DNA from: Bacteroidota bacterium
Lineage (GTDB): Bacteria; Bacteroidota; Rhodothermia; Balneolales; Balneolaceae
NCBI GenBank assembly: GCA_027621355.1
Contig: JAQCBZ010000012.1
Location: 1-39,238, forward strand
Direction of reading: 5' to 3'
DNA length: 39,238 nt
The first letter of the stretch is position 1; each line of letters starts with the position of its first letter. Shown in pieces: positions 1 to 8,306 of this stretch. The position numbers and the translations under genes were made by a program. The notes beneath the pieces are model-generated. The model was not told where the DNA came from, made no database searches, and saw nothing but the letters and a program-made list of their open reading frames with translations.

Positions 1-676
1 AATCACGCAGCTTCAAGGTGATTTACCCGATGAGATCTTAGATATCGAAACCGAAATCGCTCGTCAAGAGGGAAAAGTGCAGCGCCTCAATGACGAACTC
101 AAGGACCTTGAGGTGGAAACGCGTTCATTGGAGCTAGAAATTGAGTCCTCTACTGAAAAAATGGCCAAATATGAGGAGCAACAACTTGCAGTTCGAAACA
201 ATCGCGAGTACGATGCATTGACCAAAGAGCTGGAAAACAAAAAAGTCGTCATCAAGGAATCCCACGAGCGCATTGAGGCGATTGCTTTGCGTGTTGAGGA
301 GGCAACGGAAGAGTTAGGTGTTGCCGAAGCTCAACTGGCAAAAGAAAAAGAGCGTTTTGAGGAGAAGAAGTCGAACCTTGACCGTGTGGTAGATTTGACC
401 AAAAAAGAGGAAGATGTGCTCAGGGATAAGCGCGTCGCTCTAGAAAAAGAGGTGGACGAGCGATACTTACGCTCATATAATCGCCTTCGTAATGGACTCA
501 ACAACGGTATTGCTGTTGTAGCCATGAAAGATGGGGCAGCCCTAGGGATGTCATTACCTCCCCAAAAGCAGGTTGAAGTGCGCAAAAAGAACAAAGTGGT
601 CATTGACGAGAACACGGGGCGCATGGTCATAGATCAAAGTTTCTTTGACGAAGCCCGAAAAACGTTCAATCTGTAA
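1..676 (+). CDS. Coiled-coil protein of the C4 zinc-ribbon (DUF164/zf-RING_7) family, 5'-truncated, zinc ligands lost
   Basis: The frame is open from base 2, so the gene starts before the window. About 224 C-terminal residues are present. Roughly the first 150 form a long heptad-rich coiled-coil hairpin (Glu/Lys/Leu rich), followed by the region that in this family is a C4 zinc ribbon. The flanking family sequence is recognisable (LPPQ, VEVRKKNKVV, TGRMV), but the Cys positions read Ala and Met (codons near 540 and 549) and Asp and Thr (605 and 614), so no Cys pair remains. The family is widespread and poorly understood; a helical-hairpin protein possibly binding nucleic acid or a partner protein is the usual guess. 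It ends about 15 bases before the RNase P RNA. The family call is fairly sure; the function is unknown. Confidence 0.8.
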   Translation, partial: ITQLQGDLPDEILDIETEIARQEGKVQRLNDELKDLEVETRSLELEIESSTEKMAKYEEQQLAVRNNREYDALTKELENKKVVIKESHERIEAIALRVEEATEELGVAEAQLAKEKERFEEKKSNLDRVVDLTKKEEDVLRDKRVALEKEVDERYLRSYNRLRNGLNNGIAVVAMKDGAALGMSLPPQKQVEVRKKNKVVIDENTGRMVIDQSFFDEARKTFNL

Positions 677-689
677 AAAACGTTATCTT

Positions 690-1070
690 ATAAGCTGGGA
701 ATTCGGGTAATCGCCTCCATGCGATTCGAGCTTGTCTCGATCGACGTAGGGGAGGAAAGTCCGAACACCCTCAGGCGGCGTGCTTCCTAACGGGAAGGCA
801 TCGAAAGATGATAGAAAGTGCCACAGAAAATAGACGTCCGAGCATGGTTCGCCGTGCCCGGTCAAGGTGAAAAGGTGGGGTAAGAGCCCACCGCTCAACT
901 GGTGACAGTTGGGGCATGGTAAACCTCACGCGGTGCAAGCTCAAGCAGATCCTGTGTTGCCTGACACAACGGGATCGGGTAGAGTGCTCGAGCCATGTGG
1001 TGACGCATGGCCTAGATCAATGATTACCCCCTGCAAAGGGACAGAATTCGGCTTATAGAATTCCCAAGAA
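690..1070 (+). ncRNA. rnpB: RNase P RNA, bacterial class A
   Basis: This is the catalytic RNA that matures tRNA 5' ends. The universal CR-I block GAGGAAAGTCCGAAC lies at 752-766 and the matching 3' block ACAGAATTCGGCTTATAG at 1041-1058. The P4 helix pairs CCGAA with TTCGG, a compensated change from the usual CCGGG/CCCGG, which supports a functional fold. P1 is formed by TGGGAATTC (696-704) and GAATTCCCA (1058-1066). A GGTAAACC-type core block (917-926) and a ...GATCAATGATTACC stretch near the 3' end also fit class A. A strong terminator follows. The exact 5' and 3' ends are estimated from P1. Short reading frames crossing this region are not genes. Confidence 0.96.
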
Positions 1071-1076
1071 CTCCAT

Positions 1077-1113
1077 GAAAGGGCGGTCGGAAACGGCGGC
1101 CCTTTCTTTTTTT
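1077..1113 (+). terminator. Rho-independent terminator of rnpB
   Basis: A perfect 8-bp stem GAAAGGGC (1077-1084) pairs with GCCCTTTC (1099-1106) and is followed directly by seven T residues. The orientation ends the rnpB transcript. Just downstream, the 10-mer ATGCACCCTG occurs twice (1114-1123 and 1130-1139); no role is evident. Confidence 0.9.
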
Positions 1114-1155
1114 ATGCACCCTGAATCCAATGCACCCTGTTTTTTTAGACCTGGC

Positions 1156-1626
1156 TTAATTACCCAACATCTTTTTGATGGATCGATCTGTATCCCGTTG
1201 ATCATCGCGCTCTTTAATGGTGGAGCGTTTATCGGCCACTTTTTTCCCGCGGGCAATGCCAATCTGGAGCTTTGCAACTCCCCCTTTGAAATAGAGCTTG
1301 AGAGGCACGATCGTCATCCCTTTTCGATCGATAGCTTTGTCGAGCTCACGCAGCTCACGTTTATGCAATAGCAGTTTTCGATCTCGGCGTTCATCATGAT
1401 TTAAATAGGAGCCTTGTGCATAGGCTTTCACATACATCCCCACGAGCCATGCCTCATCGTCTCGCAAGGTAATATACCCATCGGTTAGCGCCGCTTCACC
1501 GGCACGAATGGACTTCACTTCGGTCCCTTTGAGTACCAAACCAGCCTCCATCGTGTCCTCTATTTGGTAGTTGAATCGAGCTTTGCGATTCTGTATCACC
1601 ACCGACGATGTAGACTTCTCAGCCAA
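1156..1626 (-). CDS. smpB: SsrA-binding protein SmpB
   Basis: SmpB binds tmRNA and delivers it to stalled ribosomes during trans-translation. The 156-residue product matches the full family length. It has the N-terminal beta-barrel with IQNRKARFNY and GLVLKGTEVKSIR, the RGEAAL-like segment (here RAGEAALTDGYI), the YLNHDERRDRKLLLHKREL block, and the GLTIVPLKLYF/GxAKLxIGIARGKK region. It ends in the basic tail (DKRSTIKERDDQRDTDRSIKK) that becomes helical in the decoding centre. It starts 2 bases after the lipoprotein gene, so the two are probably cotranscribed. The tmRNA gene itself is not in the window. Confidence 0.97.
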   Translation of the reverse strand: MAEKSTSSVVIQNRKARFNYQIEDTMEAGLVLKGTEVKSIRAGEAALTDGYITLRDDEAWLVGMYVKAYAQGSYLNHDERRDRKLLLHKRELRELDKAIDRKGMTIVPLKLYFKGGVAKLQIGIARGKKVADKRSTIKERDDQRDTDRSIKKMLGN

Positions 1627-1628
1627 GG

Positions 1629-2093
1629 TTAATACCCAAATGGAGCGAGTCGGTCCATTACATCTGGATCTGGTCCACGATCTGGCATGGTGGCATAAAC
1701 CCCAAGAATCTGGTCAATCTGACCTCTTGCCGCTTCATTTTGCTCATTAAGTGTCAGCACCTCGGCAAAGCAAGTTAAGGCCCAATTCATTTGAGTTCGC
1801 ATTTCGGCAGGATCAAATACACTCATACTATGATAGCCGTAATTGAGCCATACTTTTTCGAGCTGACGTTTCACATCAGGATCGGCCACATCTTGCGTAC
1901 CAAGCCACTCCAGTGCTGCATCATAATCATTGTTTGCAATCCACGTATCCACTTTTTCCTCCATTGTGCCTGATGGGGCAGCCATGTCAACAGACTCTGC
2001 ACTTCCCATAGTGGAGTCAGAATCAGCACCGTTTTCACCTTGTTGACATTGGGTGAGCAGTAGAAGGGCGAGTAAGGGAATCAGTCGGGTCAT
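1629..2093 (-). CDS. Small predicted lipoprotein, TPR-like, unknown function
   Basis: The 154-residue product begins with a short signal peptide ending in the lipobox LLTQC, so Cys16 should be lipidated. A Gly/Ser/Asp/Glu-rich linker of about 30 residues follows. The rest is helical, with phrases such as NNDYDAALEWL and ALTCFAEVLTLNEQNEAARGQI that resemble degenerate tetratricopeptide repeats. It lies between the arginine deiminase gene upstream and smpB 2 bases downstream, on the same strand. TPR lipoproteins usually act as periplasm-facing scaffolds; nothing points to a specific partner. The reading frame and export are well supported; the function is not known. Confidence 0.75.
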   Translation of the reverse strand: MTRLIPLLALLLLTQCQQGENGADSDSTMGSAESVDMAAPSGTMEEKVDTWIANNDYDAALEWLGTQDVADPDVKRQLEKVWLNYGYHSMSVFDPAEMRTQMNWALTCFAEVLTLNEQNEAARGQIDQILGVYATMPDRGPDPDVMDRLAPFGY

Positions 2094-2168
2094 GGTAAAT
2101 GGAATGAAGGCTTAATAAGTATGTTTTGCAAGATAATGAACCTTTGAAGGCTCGCCTAATAGTGTTGA

Positions 2169-3410
2169 TTACACTGTTTCGACGGGGCGACGACTCAAGG
2201 GTAGGGTCATACATCTTGCCCCACCTCTCCCACGACATAACTCGTGCCCCTGAAAACTAATAGCCAATTTATCGGTGCCGATATGGAGCTGCCCCCCATC
2301 GCTTCTCGCCTGCTCCAAACACTCCTCTTGCGTCATCGTTTTGTAACCAGCTCTCTGGAGCGCCGCAAATGTATGTTGATTACGTGCATACCCCAGCACA
2401 ACACCTGGAGCTAGGGCAAACAGATTGGCGCCGTCGGTCCATTGTTCACGAGACTGGTTAATGGGATCGTCTCCACCACAAGGGATCAACCGATAGTGCG
2501 TCCCTGTTGAATGCTTTAAAGCCTCTGCGAGTGATGCAAATGATGAGGAGCAAAGCTTTGAGCCATCCATCCGAAAGCCAATCACTTGGCTCGCTTTGTG
2601 CTCGATGACCGGGGAGTAGGCGACACATTCATCCTGACTCACAAAGGTAAAGATCGTGTCTAAATGCATGCTAGATCTTCGCTTTGGGATATCTATGGCC
2701 AAAACCGTTTCCACCCCCCGACCCAAAAGCTCTTGTGCTACTTGCATAACCCCGCTAATACTTGTTCGCTCACTTAATCCAATCAAAACCACACGATCAG
2801 ATACAGTAAGGATGTCACCCCCTTCGACAAGATTATCCTCATTCAAGTAGACAAAATTGCTTTGCAAAGGAGCAAACAAAGGATGCCAGGTGGCAATGTG
2901 ACGCATGATATACGACTCACGACGACGAGCATCCTTGCTCATGGACGATAACACTAGTGTATTGCGAGAAACGGAGGCTAAATCACGTGTGAATAGCAGG
3001 TTTGGTATCGGTGCAAAACAAGGGTGCTTTAGCGCGGGATGGTGTCCTTCAAGACTTAATCGAACCGTTTCTTCAAGGGATAAACCTGCAAGCCAAGACA
3101 CCCAAGAGGAGGCGTCCTCCATATGCGTGAATGAGACAAGCCCTTTTTTGAAGGCGTCTAAAGATCCATCCACCGTTAAGGATTCACCCAAGAGATCTAA
3201 AATTTCGTGAATATGGCCTTCAGGGCCCATGACGGCCCGAAATACCTGAATCATATCGAGGTGTTCTTCGCGCGCATCTTCTTCATAAACAATATCATCG
3301 AACAACATCGACTCACGATCGTCTGGGTTGACCATAGACATTTCATGCCCAGGTGTGTGGACAACGACCCGGTTCAAAAACCCAATCTCCGATTGAATAT
3401 CTAGCTCCAT
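2169..3410 (-). CDS. arcA: Arginine deiminase
   Basis: Hydrolyses L-arginine to citrulline and ammonia, the first step of the arginine deiminase pathway. At 413 residues it matches the family length. Recognisable blocks are the N-terminal GFLNRVVVHTPGHE, LLFTRD, the NLVEGGD substrate-binding segment, MHLDTIFTF with the catalytic His and Asp, an INQSREQWTDGANL segment, and the C-terminal GGARCM motif with nucleophile Cys400. FTRDPF of typical enzymes reads FTRDLA here. No ornithine carbamoyltransferase or carbamate kinase gene is nearby, so the window does not show a complete arc operon; it may supply citrulline or ammonia alone. ATG start; divergent from the SirB1-like gene. Confidence 0.93.
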   Translation of the reverse strand: MELDIQSEIGFLNRVVVHTPGHEMSMVNPDDRESMLFDDIVYEEDAREEHLDMIQVFRAVMGPEGHIHEILDLLGESLTVDGSLDAFKKGLVSFTHMEDASSWVSWLAGLSLEETVRLSLEGHHPALKHPCFAPIPNLLFTRDLASVSRNTLVLSSMSKDARRRESYIMRHIATWHPLFAPLQSNFVYLNEDNLVEGGDILTVSDRVVLIGLSERTSISGVMQVAQELLGRGVETVLAIDIPKRRSSMHLDTIFTFVSQDECVAYSPVIEHKASQVIGFRMDGSKLCSSSFASLAEALKHSTGTHYRLIPCGGDDPINQSREQWTDGANLFALAPGVVLGYARNQHTFAALQRAGYKTMTQEECLEQARSDGGQLHIGTDKLAISFQGHELCRGRGGARCMTLPLSRRPVETV

Positions 3411-3437
3411 ACTGTGTTTTTAAAAAAAACCATTTTT

Positions 3438-3459
3438 CGAACGAAATCTCTTGCGTTCG
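3438..3459. promoter_or_regulatory. Inverted repeat between divergent arcA and SirB1-like genes
   Basis: CGAACG (3438-3443) and CGTTCG (3454-3459) form a perfect 6-bp dyad with a 10-base spacer in the 107-base divergent intergenic region. It could be an operator. A dyad this short can occur by chance, and no promoter boxes are clear beside it. Confidence 0.3.
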
Positions 3460-3517
3460 GCTCAATTTCATCGCAATATACGAAACCCAAAATCGACTTT
3501 TGGTGAGACATCCCCTT

Positions 3518-4369
3518 ATGAAACACGACATAGCATCACTGGTCACGCTCTACTTGGATCCCGATCCGAAGGTCCACGAAGCGGTTGAAAAACACATCTT
3601 GGAGCGTGGGGAGCAGGTCGTACCCTTTATAGATCAAGTACGATCCACGACACGTGTCCCTGAGGAAAAAGCACGATTAGACCGTATTCTCCTAGATGTA
3701 ACCTACCCTGGCTTGTATGAAGATTTTACACTCCTAGCAACAGATGGTCTCCATTCCTTGGAGTCACTGGAGAAAGCGGTTCTGATGGTCTCGCGCCTCG
3801 AAGATCCAACCCTACGACTAGATTGGGTGAGCGACAAGCTTAATGGTTTCGCAAACGTGGTGAGAGACCGATTAACGGACCTGTACACGCCAGACCGACA
3901 AATGAAGCAACTGATTGGCTATGTATTTAAAGAGTTAAACTTTTCTGGCGATCGAGAATTTTATCATGCTCCCGTTAATGGATACCTTCACAAAGTGTTG
4001 GTTCGACGAAAAGGGATGCCATTAACGCTCAGTTTGATCATGTTGTTTTTGGCGCGACGCCTTGATCTTCCCCTTGTGGGTGTCAATATGCCGGTCCACT
4101 TTTTGTTGATGTATACATCGGGATCCAAAAAGGTCTATCTCGACCCATTTGATGATTGTTCGGTGGTTTCCTTGGATCAATGTGCCATGTTTTTGAAGCA
4201 TAATGACATTCCGGTTCGCCCTGAGTACTTTCAGCCATGCGATGAAATGGATATCTTGCGCCGTTTCTTACGAAACCTTGTCAACAGTTACGAAAAGGCG
4301 GACGATGTACAGCGGGTCGAAAGACTGCAACATCTCTTAAGCGCTGTAGATGCATCGCTTTCGTTCTAA
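3518..4369 (+). CDS. SirB1/transglutaminase-like family protein
   Basis: The 283-residue product belongs to the SirB1 family (Transglut_core2). The N-terminal half is helical. The signature region runs from LNFSGDREFYHAPVNGYLHKVL through RRKGMPLTLSLIMLFLARRLDLPLVGVNMPVHFLL to KVYLDPFDDC, matching the family pattern of RxGxPxxLxxLxxxVAxRLgLxxxGVxxPgHFL. As in other members the transglutaminase catalytic Cys is not evident, so enzyme activity is doubtful. The in-frame GTG at 3353 would place 55 poorly conserved residues antisense to arcA; ATG 3518, which clears arcA, is preferred. prfC follows after 37 bases. The cellular role of the family is unsettled. Confidence 0.85.
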   Translation: MKHDIASLVTLYLDPDPKVHEAVEKHILERGEQVVPFIDQVRSTTRVPEEKARLDRILLDVTYPGLYEDFTLLATDGLHSLESLEKAVLMVSRLEDPTLRLDWVSDKLNGFANVVRDRLTDLYTPDRQMKQLIGYVFKELNFSGDREFYHAPVNGYLHKVLVRRKGMPLTLSLIMLFLARRLDLPLVGVNMPVHFLLMYTSGSKKVYLDPFDDCSVVSLDQCAMFLKHNDIPVRPEYFQPCDEMDILRRFLRNLVNSYEKADDVQRVERLQHLLSAVDASLSF

Positions 4370-4406
4370 GACGGCTTCAAAAGTGGCTTAAGACGTCACA
4401 AACAGT

Positions 4407-6005
4407 ATGTCATCGATTGTAGAAGAATCCCAACACAGGCGAACGTTTGCCATCATCTCTCACCCAGATGCTGGAAAGACGACATTAACGGAGAAATTGC
4501 TCCTGTATGGAGGTGCGATTCACGAAGCGGGATCGATTCGACAGCGTAAAGCCGCTAGACATGCCACTTCCGACTGGATGGCGATTGAGAAAGAGCGTGG
4601 GATTTCGGTGACCTCATCTGTGCTCCGTTTTGAGAAGGATGGCATTAAGTATAATCTACTCGACACCCCTGGCCACAAGGACTTCTCAGAAGACACGCTA
4701 CGCACCCTGGTCGCGGCCGATTGCGGCCTCATGGTGATTGACGTCGCCAAGGGGGTTGAGGAGCAGACCGAGAAACTATTTGAAGTGTGTAAACTTCGCG
4801 AGGTTCCTGTCATCACGTTTGTGAATAAATGTGATCGGCCTGGATTAAGCCCTCTTGAGGTGTTGAGCAATATTGAGTCTAAGCTGGGCATTGAAGCGCT
4901 ACCTGTCACGTGGCCCGTTGGATATGGACAGAACTTCCAGGGGATTTACGATTTGCGCACACAGAAGCTCACACTTTACGAAAAACAGGATCACGGATCC
5001 AAAATGGCAGAAAGCCAACAATTTGACCTTGAAGAAGGGATTGCTGCCACCACATTATCGGATGCAGACAAAGCGGCGGTCCTTGAGGAGATTGAGCTTA
5101 TCGCTGACATGTTTGAAACCATGGACCCAGAGGCTTATGCCATCGGGAAGGTGACCCCAGTCTTTTTTGGATCGGCGCTGAACAATTTCGGTCTCGACCT
5201 GTTTTTGTCTTACTTCAAGAATCTAGCCCCTGCCCCCCAAAGTTACCCTGATGAAACGGGGGTTCACCGTTCACTGGACGCACCATTTAGCGGGTTCGTG
5301 TTTAAGCTTCAGGCTAATATGAACCCTGAACATCGTGACTGCGCTGCCTTTGTTCGCGTAACCTCAGGCCACTTTCGTCGGGGGGTGGATGCCATTCATG
5401 CAGGTACGGGTAAAAAGATGAAACTATCGACGCCTCATACACTCATGGGAGATACCCGATCGATTATGGAGGAAGCCTACCCAGGGGATATTGTGAGCAT
5501 TTTTAACCCAGGGCACCTTAAGATTGGCTCTACGTTGTACGAGGCGGATCCGTTGACGTTTAATGTGATTCCTTTGTTTACGCCGGAGCATTTTATGAAG
5601 GTGATGACCAAAGATCCATTCAAAAGAAAGCAGCTGCGTGAAGGGCTTCAGCAACTTTCTGAGGAAGGGGTGGTCCATGTATTTGAGGTGCCTGGAGGTG
5701 TGGGAAATGAGCTCCTGCTTGGCACCGTTGGTGTGCTTCAGTTTGATGTGGTCAAACATCGCATGCAGTCAGAGTATGGCGTAGAGCTTGTAACCCAAGC
5801 AGTCTCCTATCATACGGCGCGATGGCTCCCTTCTAATGACGAGGTGATTTCAAAACTGGAGTCCTCCTACTCCACGCACGTGACTCGTGATATTGATGAC
5901 CACCCGATCGTGTTGTTTGAGAGTGCATACGCCTTATCCCAAGCAGAGGAAAAAGTGGGCGCAGAGAACCTATTCAAGTTCAAACAAGAACACATTGGAG
6001 CCTAA
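4407..6005 (+). CDS. prfC: Peptide chain release factor 3 (RF3)
   Basis: A GTPase that removes RF1/RF2 from the ribosome after peptide release. At 532 residues it has the family's full length. Motifs in order: G1 SHPDAGKTTL (about 18-27), the RF3-type KAARHATSDWMAIEKERGISVTSS switch I region, G3 DTPGHKDFSED, G4 NKCD, then SALNNFG where many GTPases have SAL. The SDWMxIEKxRGISV phrase separates RF3 from EF-G. The C-terminal domains keep FxPEHF, DPFKRKQLREGLQQLSEEGVV and the GTVGVLQFDVVKHRMQSEYGVE block. It lies between the SirB1-like gene and lpdA on the plus strand. Confidence 0.97.
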   Translation: MSSIVEESQHRRTFAIISHPDAGKTTLTEKLLLYGGAIHEAGSIRQRKAARHATSDWMAIEKERGISVTSSVLRFEKDGIKYNLLDTPGHKDFSEDTLRTLVAADCGLMVIDVAKGVEEQTEKLFEVCKLREVPVITFVNKCDRPGLSPLEVLSNIESKLGIEALPVTWPVGYGQNFQGIYDLRTQKLTLYEKQDHGSKMAESQQFDLEEGIAATTLSDADKAAVLEEIELIADMFETMDPEAYAIGKVTPVFFGSALNNFGLDLFLSYFKNLAPAPQSYPDETGVHRSLDAPFSGFVFKLQANMNPEHRDCAAFVRVTSGHFRRGVDAIHAGTGKKMKLSTPHTLMGDTRSIMEEAYPGDIVSIFNPGHLKIGSTLYEADPLTFNVIPLFTPEHFMKVMTKDPFKRKQLREGLQQLSEEGVVHVFEVPGGVGNELLLGTVGVLQFDVVKHRMQSEYGVELVTQAVSYHTARWLPSNDEVISKLESSYSTHVTRDIDDHPIVLFESAYALSQAEEKVGAENLFKFKQEHIGA

Positions 6006-6047
6006 AAAATCGTATTTTAGCACTCCTTTCAAACCAAAAGACTCGTT

Positions 6048-7475
6048 ATGGCGAAGCAAGTTGATGTATGTGTAATCGGAACAGGACCTGGTGGATATGT
6101 TGCAGCCATCCGTGCGTCTCAATTGGGATTCAAAACAGCAGTCGTTGAGAAACGATTTTTAGGAGGTGTTTGCCTCAATATTGGATGTATTCCAACGAAG
6201 GCTCTACTTCGCTCCGCAGAAGTATTTGAGTCGGTGCAGCAGGCCGCTGATTATGGTGTTAAAGTTGAAGGCGTGGAAGCCGATTTCAAAGGGATGGTGA
6301 AACGAAGCCGTGGTGTTGCCGACAAGATGAGCAAAGGCGTTCAGTTCTTGATGAAGGCCAACAAAATTGAGGTTGTGATGGGCGCTGGAGCGTTCAAGTC
6401 TCCTACAGAACTTTCTGTGACCGATGAAGCGGGTAAAGAGGTCGAAACCATTCAAGCCAAGCACTTCATTATTGCGACGGGTGCTCGTCCGCGCGAGCTG
6501 CCTCATATCCCGATTGATGGGAAAAATGTGATCGACTCGGAGATTGCCATGCAATTACCAACGCAACCCAAAAAGCTTGTGATTATGGGTGCAGGGGCGA
6601 TTGGTGTGGAGTTTGCCTATTTCTATAATTCGATTGGAACCGAAGTGACACTCATCGAAATGAAGCCTACGATTGTGCCTGTGGAGGACCAAGACATTGG
6701 TAAGGAGTTGGGTAAAATTTACAAGAAGAAAGGGATCAACATTCTCACGGGTAGTAAGGTTAGCAGTGTGAAAGCCAAAGGTCGTGGCGTGGAGGTCGTT
6801 GTAGAGACTCCCAAAGGGGAAGAAGTGATTACTGCGGACAAAGTGCTCTCGGCTGTGGGTGTGACGGGTAACATTGAGCATATTGGGCTTGACAAAGCGG
6901 GTGTTGCGAGTGATAAAGGGGCGATACAAGTCGATCCACTCACCTACGAAACGAACGTGAAGAATATCTTTGCCATTGGCGATGTCACTGGAGCACCATG
7001 GCTTGCTCACAAAGCGTCCCACGAAGCGACTGCATGCGTTGAGCGTTTAGCAGGACATCACCCAAAACCGATGCGTCCAGATAATATCCCTGGATGTACC
7101 TATTGTGAGCCGCAAGTGGCGTCGGTAGGACTAACTGAGGCACAGGCAAAAGAACAAGGATACGACGTGCTTGTTGGGAAGTTTCCGTTCTCTGCCAGTG
7201 GAAAAGCGACAGGCCTTGGTCATGAAGAGGGTTTTGTGAAAGTCGTGTTCGATAAAAAATATGGTGAGTGGTTAGGCTGCCATATGATTGGAGCACATGT
7301 GACAGAACTTATTGCTGAAGCAGTGGTGGCTCGTGATCTAGAAACGACGGGTCAAGAAATTATCCAAGCGGTTCACCCACATCCAACCATGAGTGAAGCC
7401 ATCATGGAAGCTGTAGCAGAGGCCTATGGCGAAGGGGTTCATCTTGGCTCCAAACCAAAACCTGTTCACGCCTAG
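6048..7475 (+). CDS. lpdA: Dihydrolipoyl dehydrogenase (E3)
   Basis: Flavoprotein that reoxidises dihydrolipoamide in 2-oxo acid dehydrogenase complexes and the glycine cleavage system, using NAD+. The 475 residues contain the FAD-binding GTGPGGYVAA near the N terminus, the redox disulfide GGVCLNIGCIPTKALL (Cys42/Cys47), the NAD-binding MGAGAIGVEFA, the second FAD motif NIFAIGDVTG, and the dimer-interface HPHPTMSEAIMEA with the catalytic His and nearby Glu. It is followed 33 bases later by lipB and then lipA, so the cofactor's synthesis and its user are grouped together. No E1 or E2 genes are in the window. Confidence 0.97.
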   Translation: MAKQVDVCVIGTGPGGYVAAIRASQLGFKTAVVEKRFLGGVCLNIGCIPTKALLRSAEVFESVQQAADYGVKVEGVEADFKGMVKRSRGVADKMSKGVQFLMKANKIEVVMGAGAFKSPTELSVTDEAGKEVETIQAKHFIIATGARPRELPHIPIDGKNVIDSEIAMQLPTQPKKLVIMGAGAIGVEFAYFYNSIGTEVTLIEMKPTIVPVEDQDIGKELGKIYKKKGINILTGSKVSSVKAKGRGVEVVVETPKGEEVITADKVLSAVGVTGNIEHIGLDKAGVASDKGAIQVDPLTYETNVKNIFAIGDVTGAPWLAHKASHEATACVERLAGHHPKPMRPDNIPGCTYCEPQVASVGLTEAQAKEQGYDVLVGKFPFSASGKATGLGHEEGFVKVVFDKKYGEWLGCHMIGAHVTELIAEAVVARDLETTGQEIIQAVHPHPTMSEAIMEAVAEAYGEGVHLGSKPKPVHA

Positions 7476-7508
7476 TGCGCGAACGGGCTCTCCGAGAGGT
7501 GGAGGCCT

Positions 7509-8306
7509 ATGAGCCAGCGGCTCGTCACATGGGTTGATCTGGGAGCCTCATCTTACCATGAGGCATGGGATCTCCAAAGACTCCTTCAAGGGGCAAAAAT
7601 ACTGCCAAAGCTCTCTCAAAAAAGCCGCGCCATGAAGGAGGTAGAGCTCGAGGAGGTTCGTCAAAGACTCCAACGTGAGAATGCAAAATTTGCTACCCTG
7701 GCCCAGGAGTTACCTGTTGAGCACGATGTGGTCCTTCTCACGCAACACCGCCCTGTCTACACTCTGGGTAAAAGTGGTGACGCAGCTCATTTGTTGTTAT
7801 CGGAAGAAAGACTTGCTGCCATCAACGCTGAGTGGGTCAAAAGCGATCGTGGCGGTGATATCACCTTCCATGGTCCGGGGCAATGGACAGGGTATCCGAT
7901 TTTGGACCTTGACCATTATGGGACCGATATCCATCTCTACCTCCGCAATCTTGAGCAGTGGATGATCCGTACCGCACAACACTTTGATGTAGAATCTACC
8001 CGAATTGAAGGGCTCACTGGCACGTGGGTGGAGGATCGTAAACTATGTGCGTTTGGGGTGAAGTGTTCTCGCTGGGTGACCATGCATGGATTTGCGCTCA
8101 ACGTCCACACAGATCTGTCGTATTTTGATTACATTGTTCCCTGCGGAATCAAGGACAAACATGTCACAAGTTTGAGTCAAGAATTAGGTCGACCCGTGGC
8201 AATGAACGAGGTCATTGAGCCACTTGTTGAGTCCATGAAAGCCGTTTTTAATGTCCAAGTAGACCTTGTCCAAGTAACATTAGCTCACGGACAGATTGCC
8301 CTATGA
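7509..8306 (+). CDS. lipB: Octanoyl-[ACP]:protein N-octanoyltransferase
   Basis: Transfers octanoate from acyl carrier protein to lipoyl domains, the first step of lipoate synthesis. Motifs: TQHRPVYTLGK, RGGDITFHGPGQWTGYPI, then DRKLCAFGVKCSRWVTMHGFALNV and YFDYIVPCGI. The catalytic pair is Cys212 and, from the 34-residue spacing seen in known enzymes, Lys178. The 265 residues exceed typical enzymes of about 215 because of a helical, charged insert at about 25-70, which many Bacteroidota relatives also seem to have (recollection, not checked). The stop overlaps the lipA start by 4 bases (ATGA), a sign of translational coupling. Confidence 0.96.
   Translation: MSQRLVTWVDLGASSYHEAWDLQRLLQGAKILPKLSQKSRAMKEVELEEVRQRLQRENAKFATLAQELPVEHDVVLLTQHRPVYTLGKSGDAAHLLLSEERLAAINAEWVKSDRGGDITFHGPGQWTGYPILDLDHYGTDIHLYLRNLEQWMIRTAQHFDVESTRIEGLTGTWVEDRKLCAFGVKCSRWVTMHGFALNVHTDLSYFDYIVPCGIKDKHVTSLSQELGRPVAMNEVIEPLVESMKAVFNVQVDLVQVTLAHGQIAL

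Noticed and set aside
683-1371. Short reading frames on both strands across and after the RNase P RNA region
   Set aside because: They overlap rnpB or lie antisense to smpB, and their proteins show no family features.
3353-3517. Upstream GTG start for the SirB1-like gene
   Set aside because: The 55 added residues are antisense to arcA and the promoter region, and are not like the family; ATG 3518 fits better.
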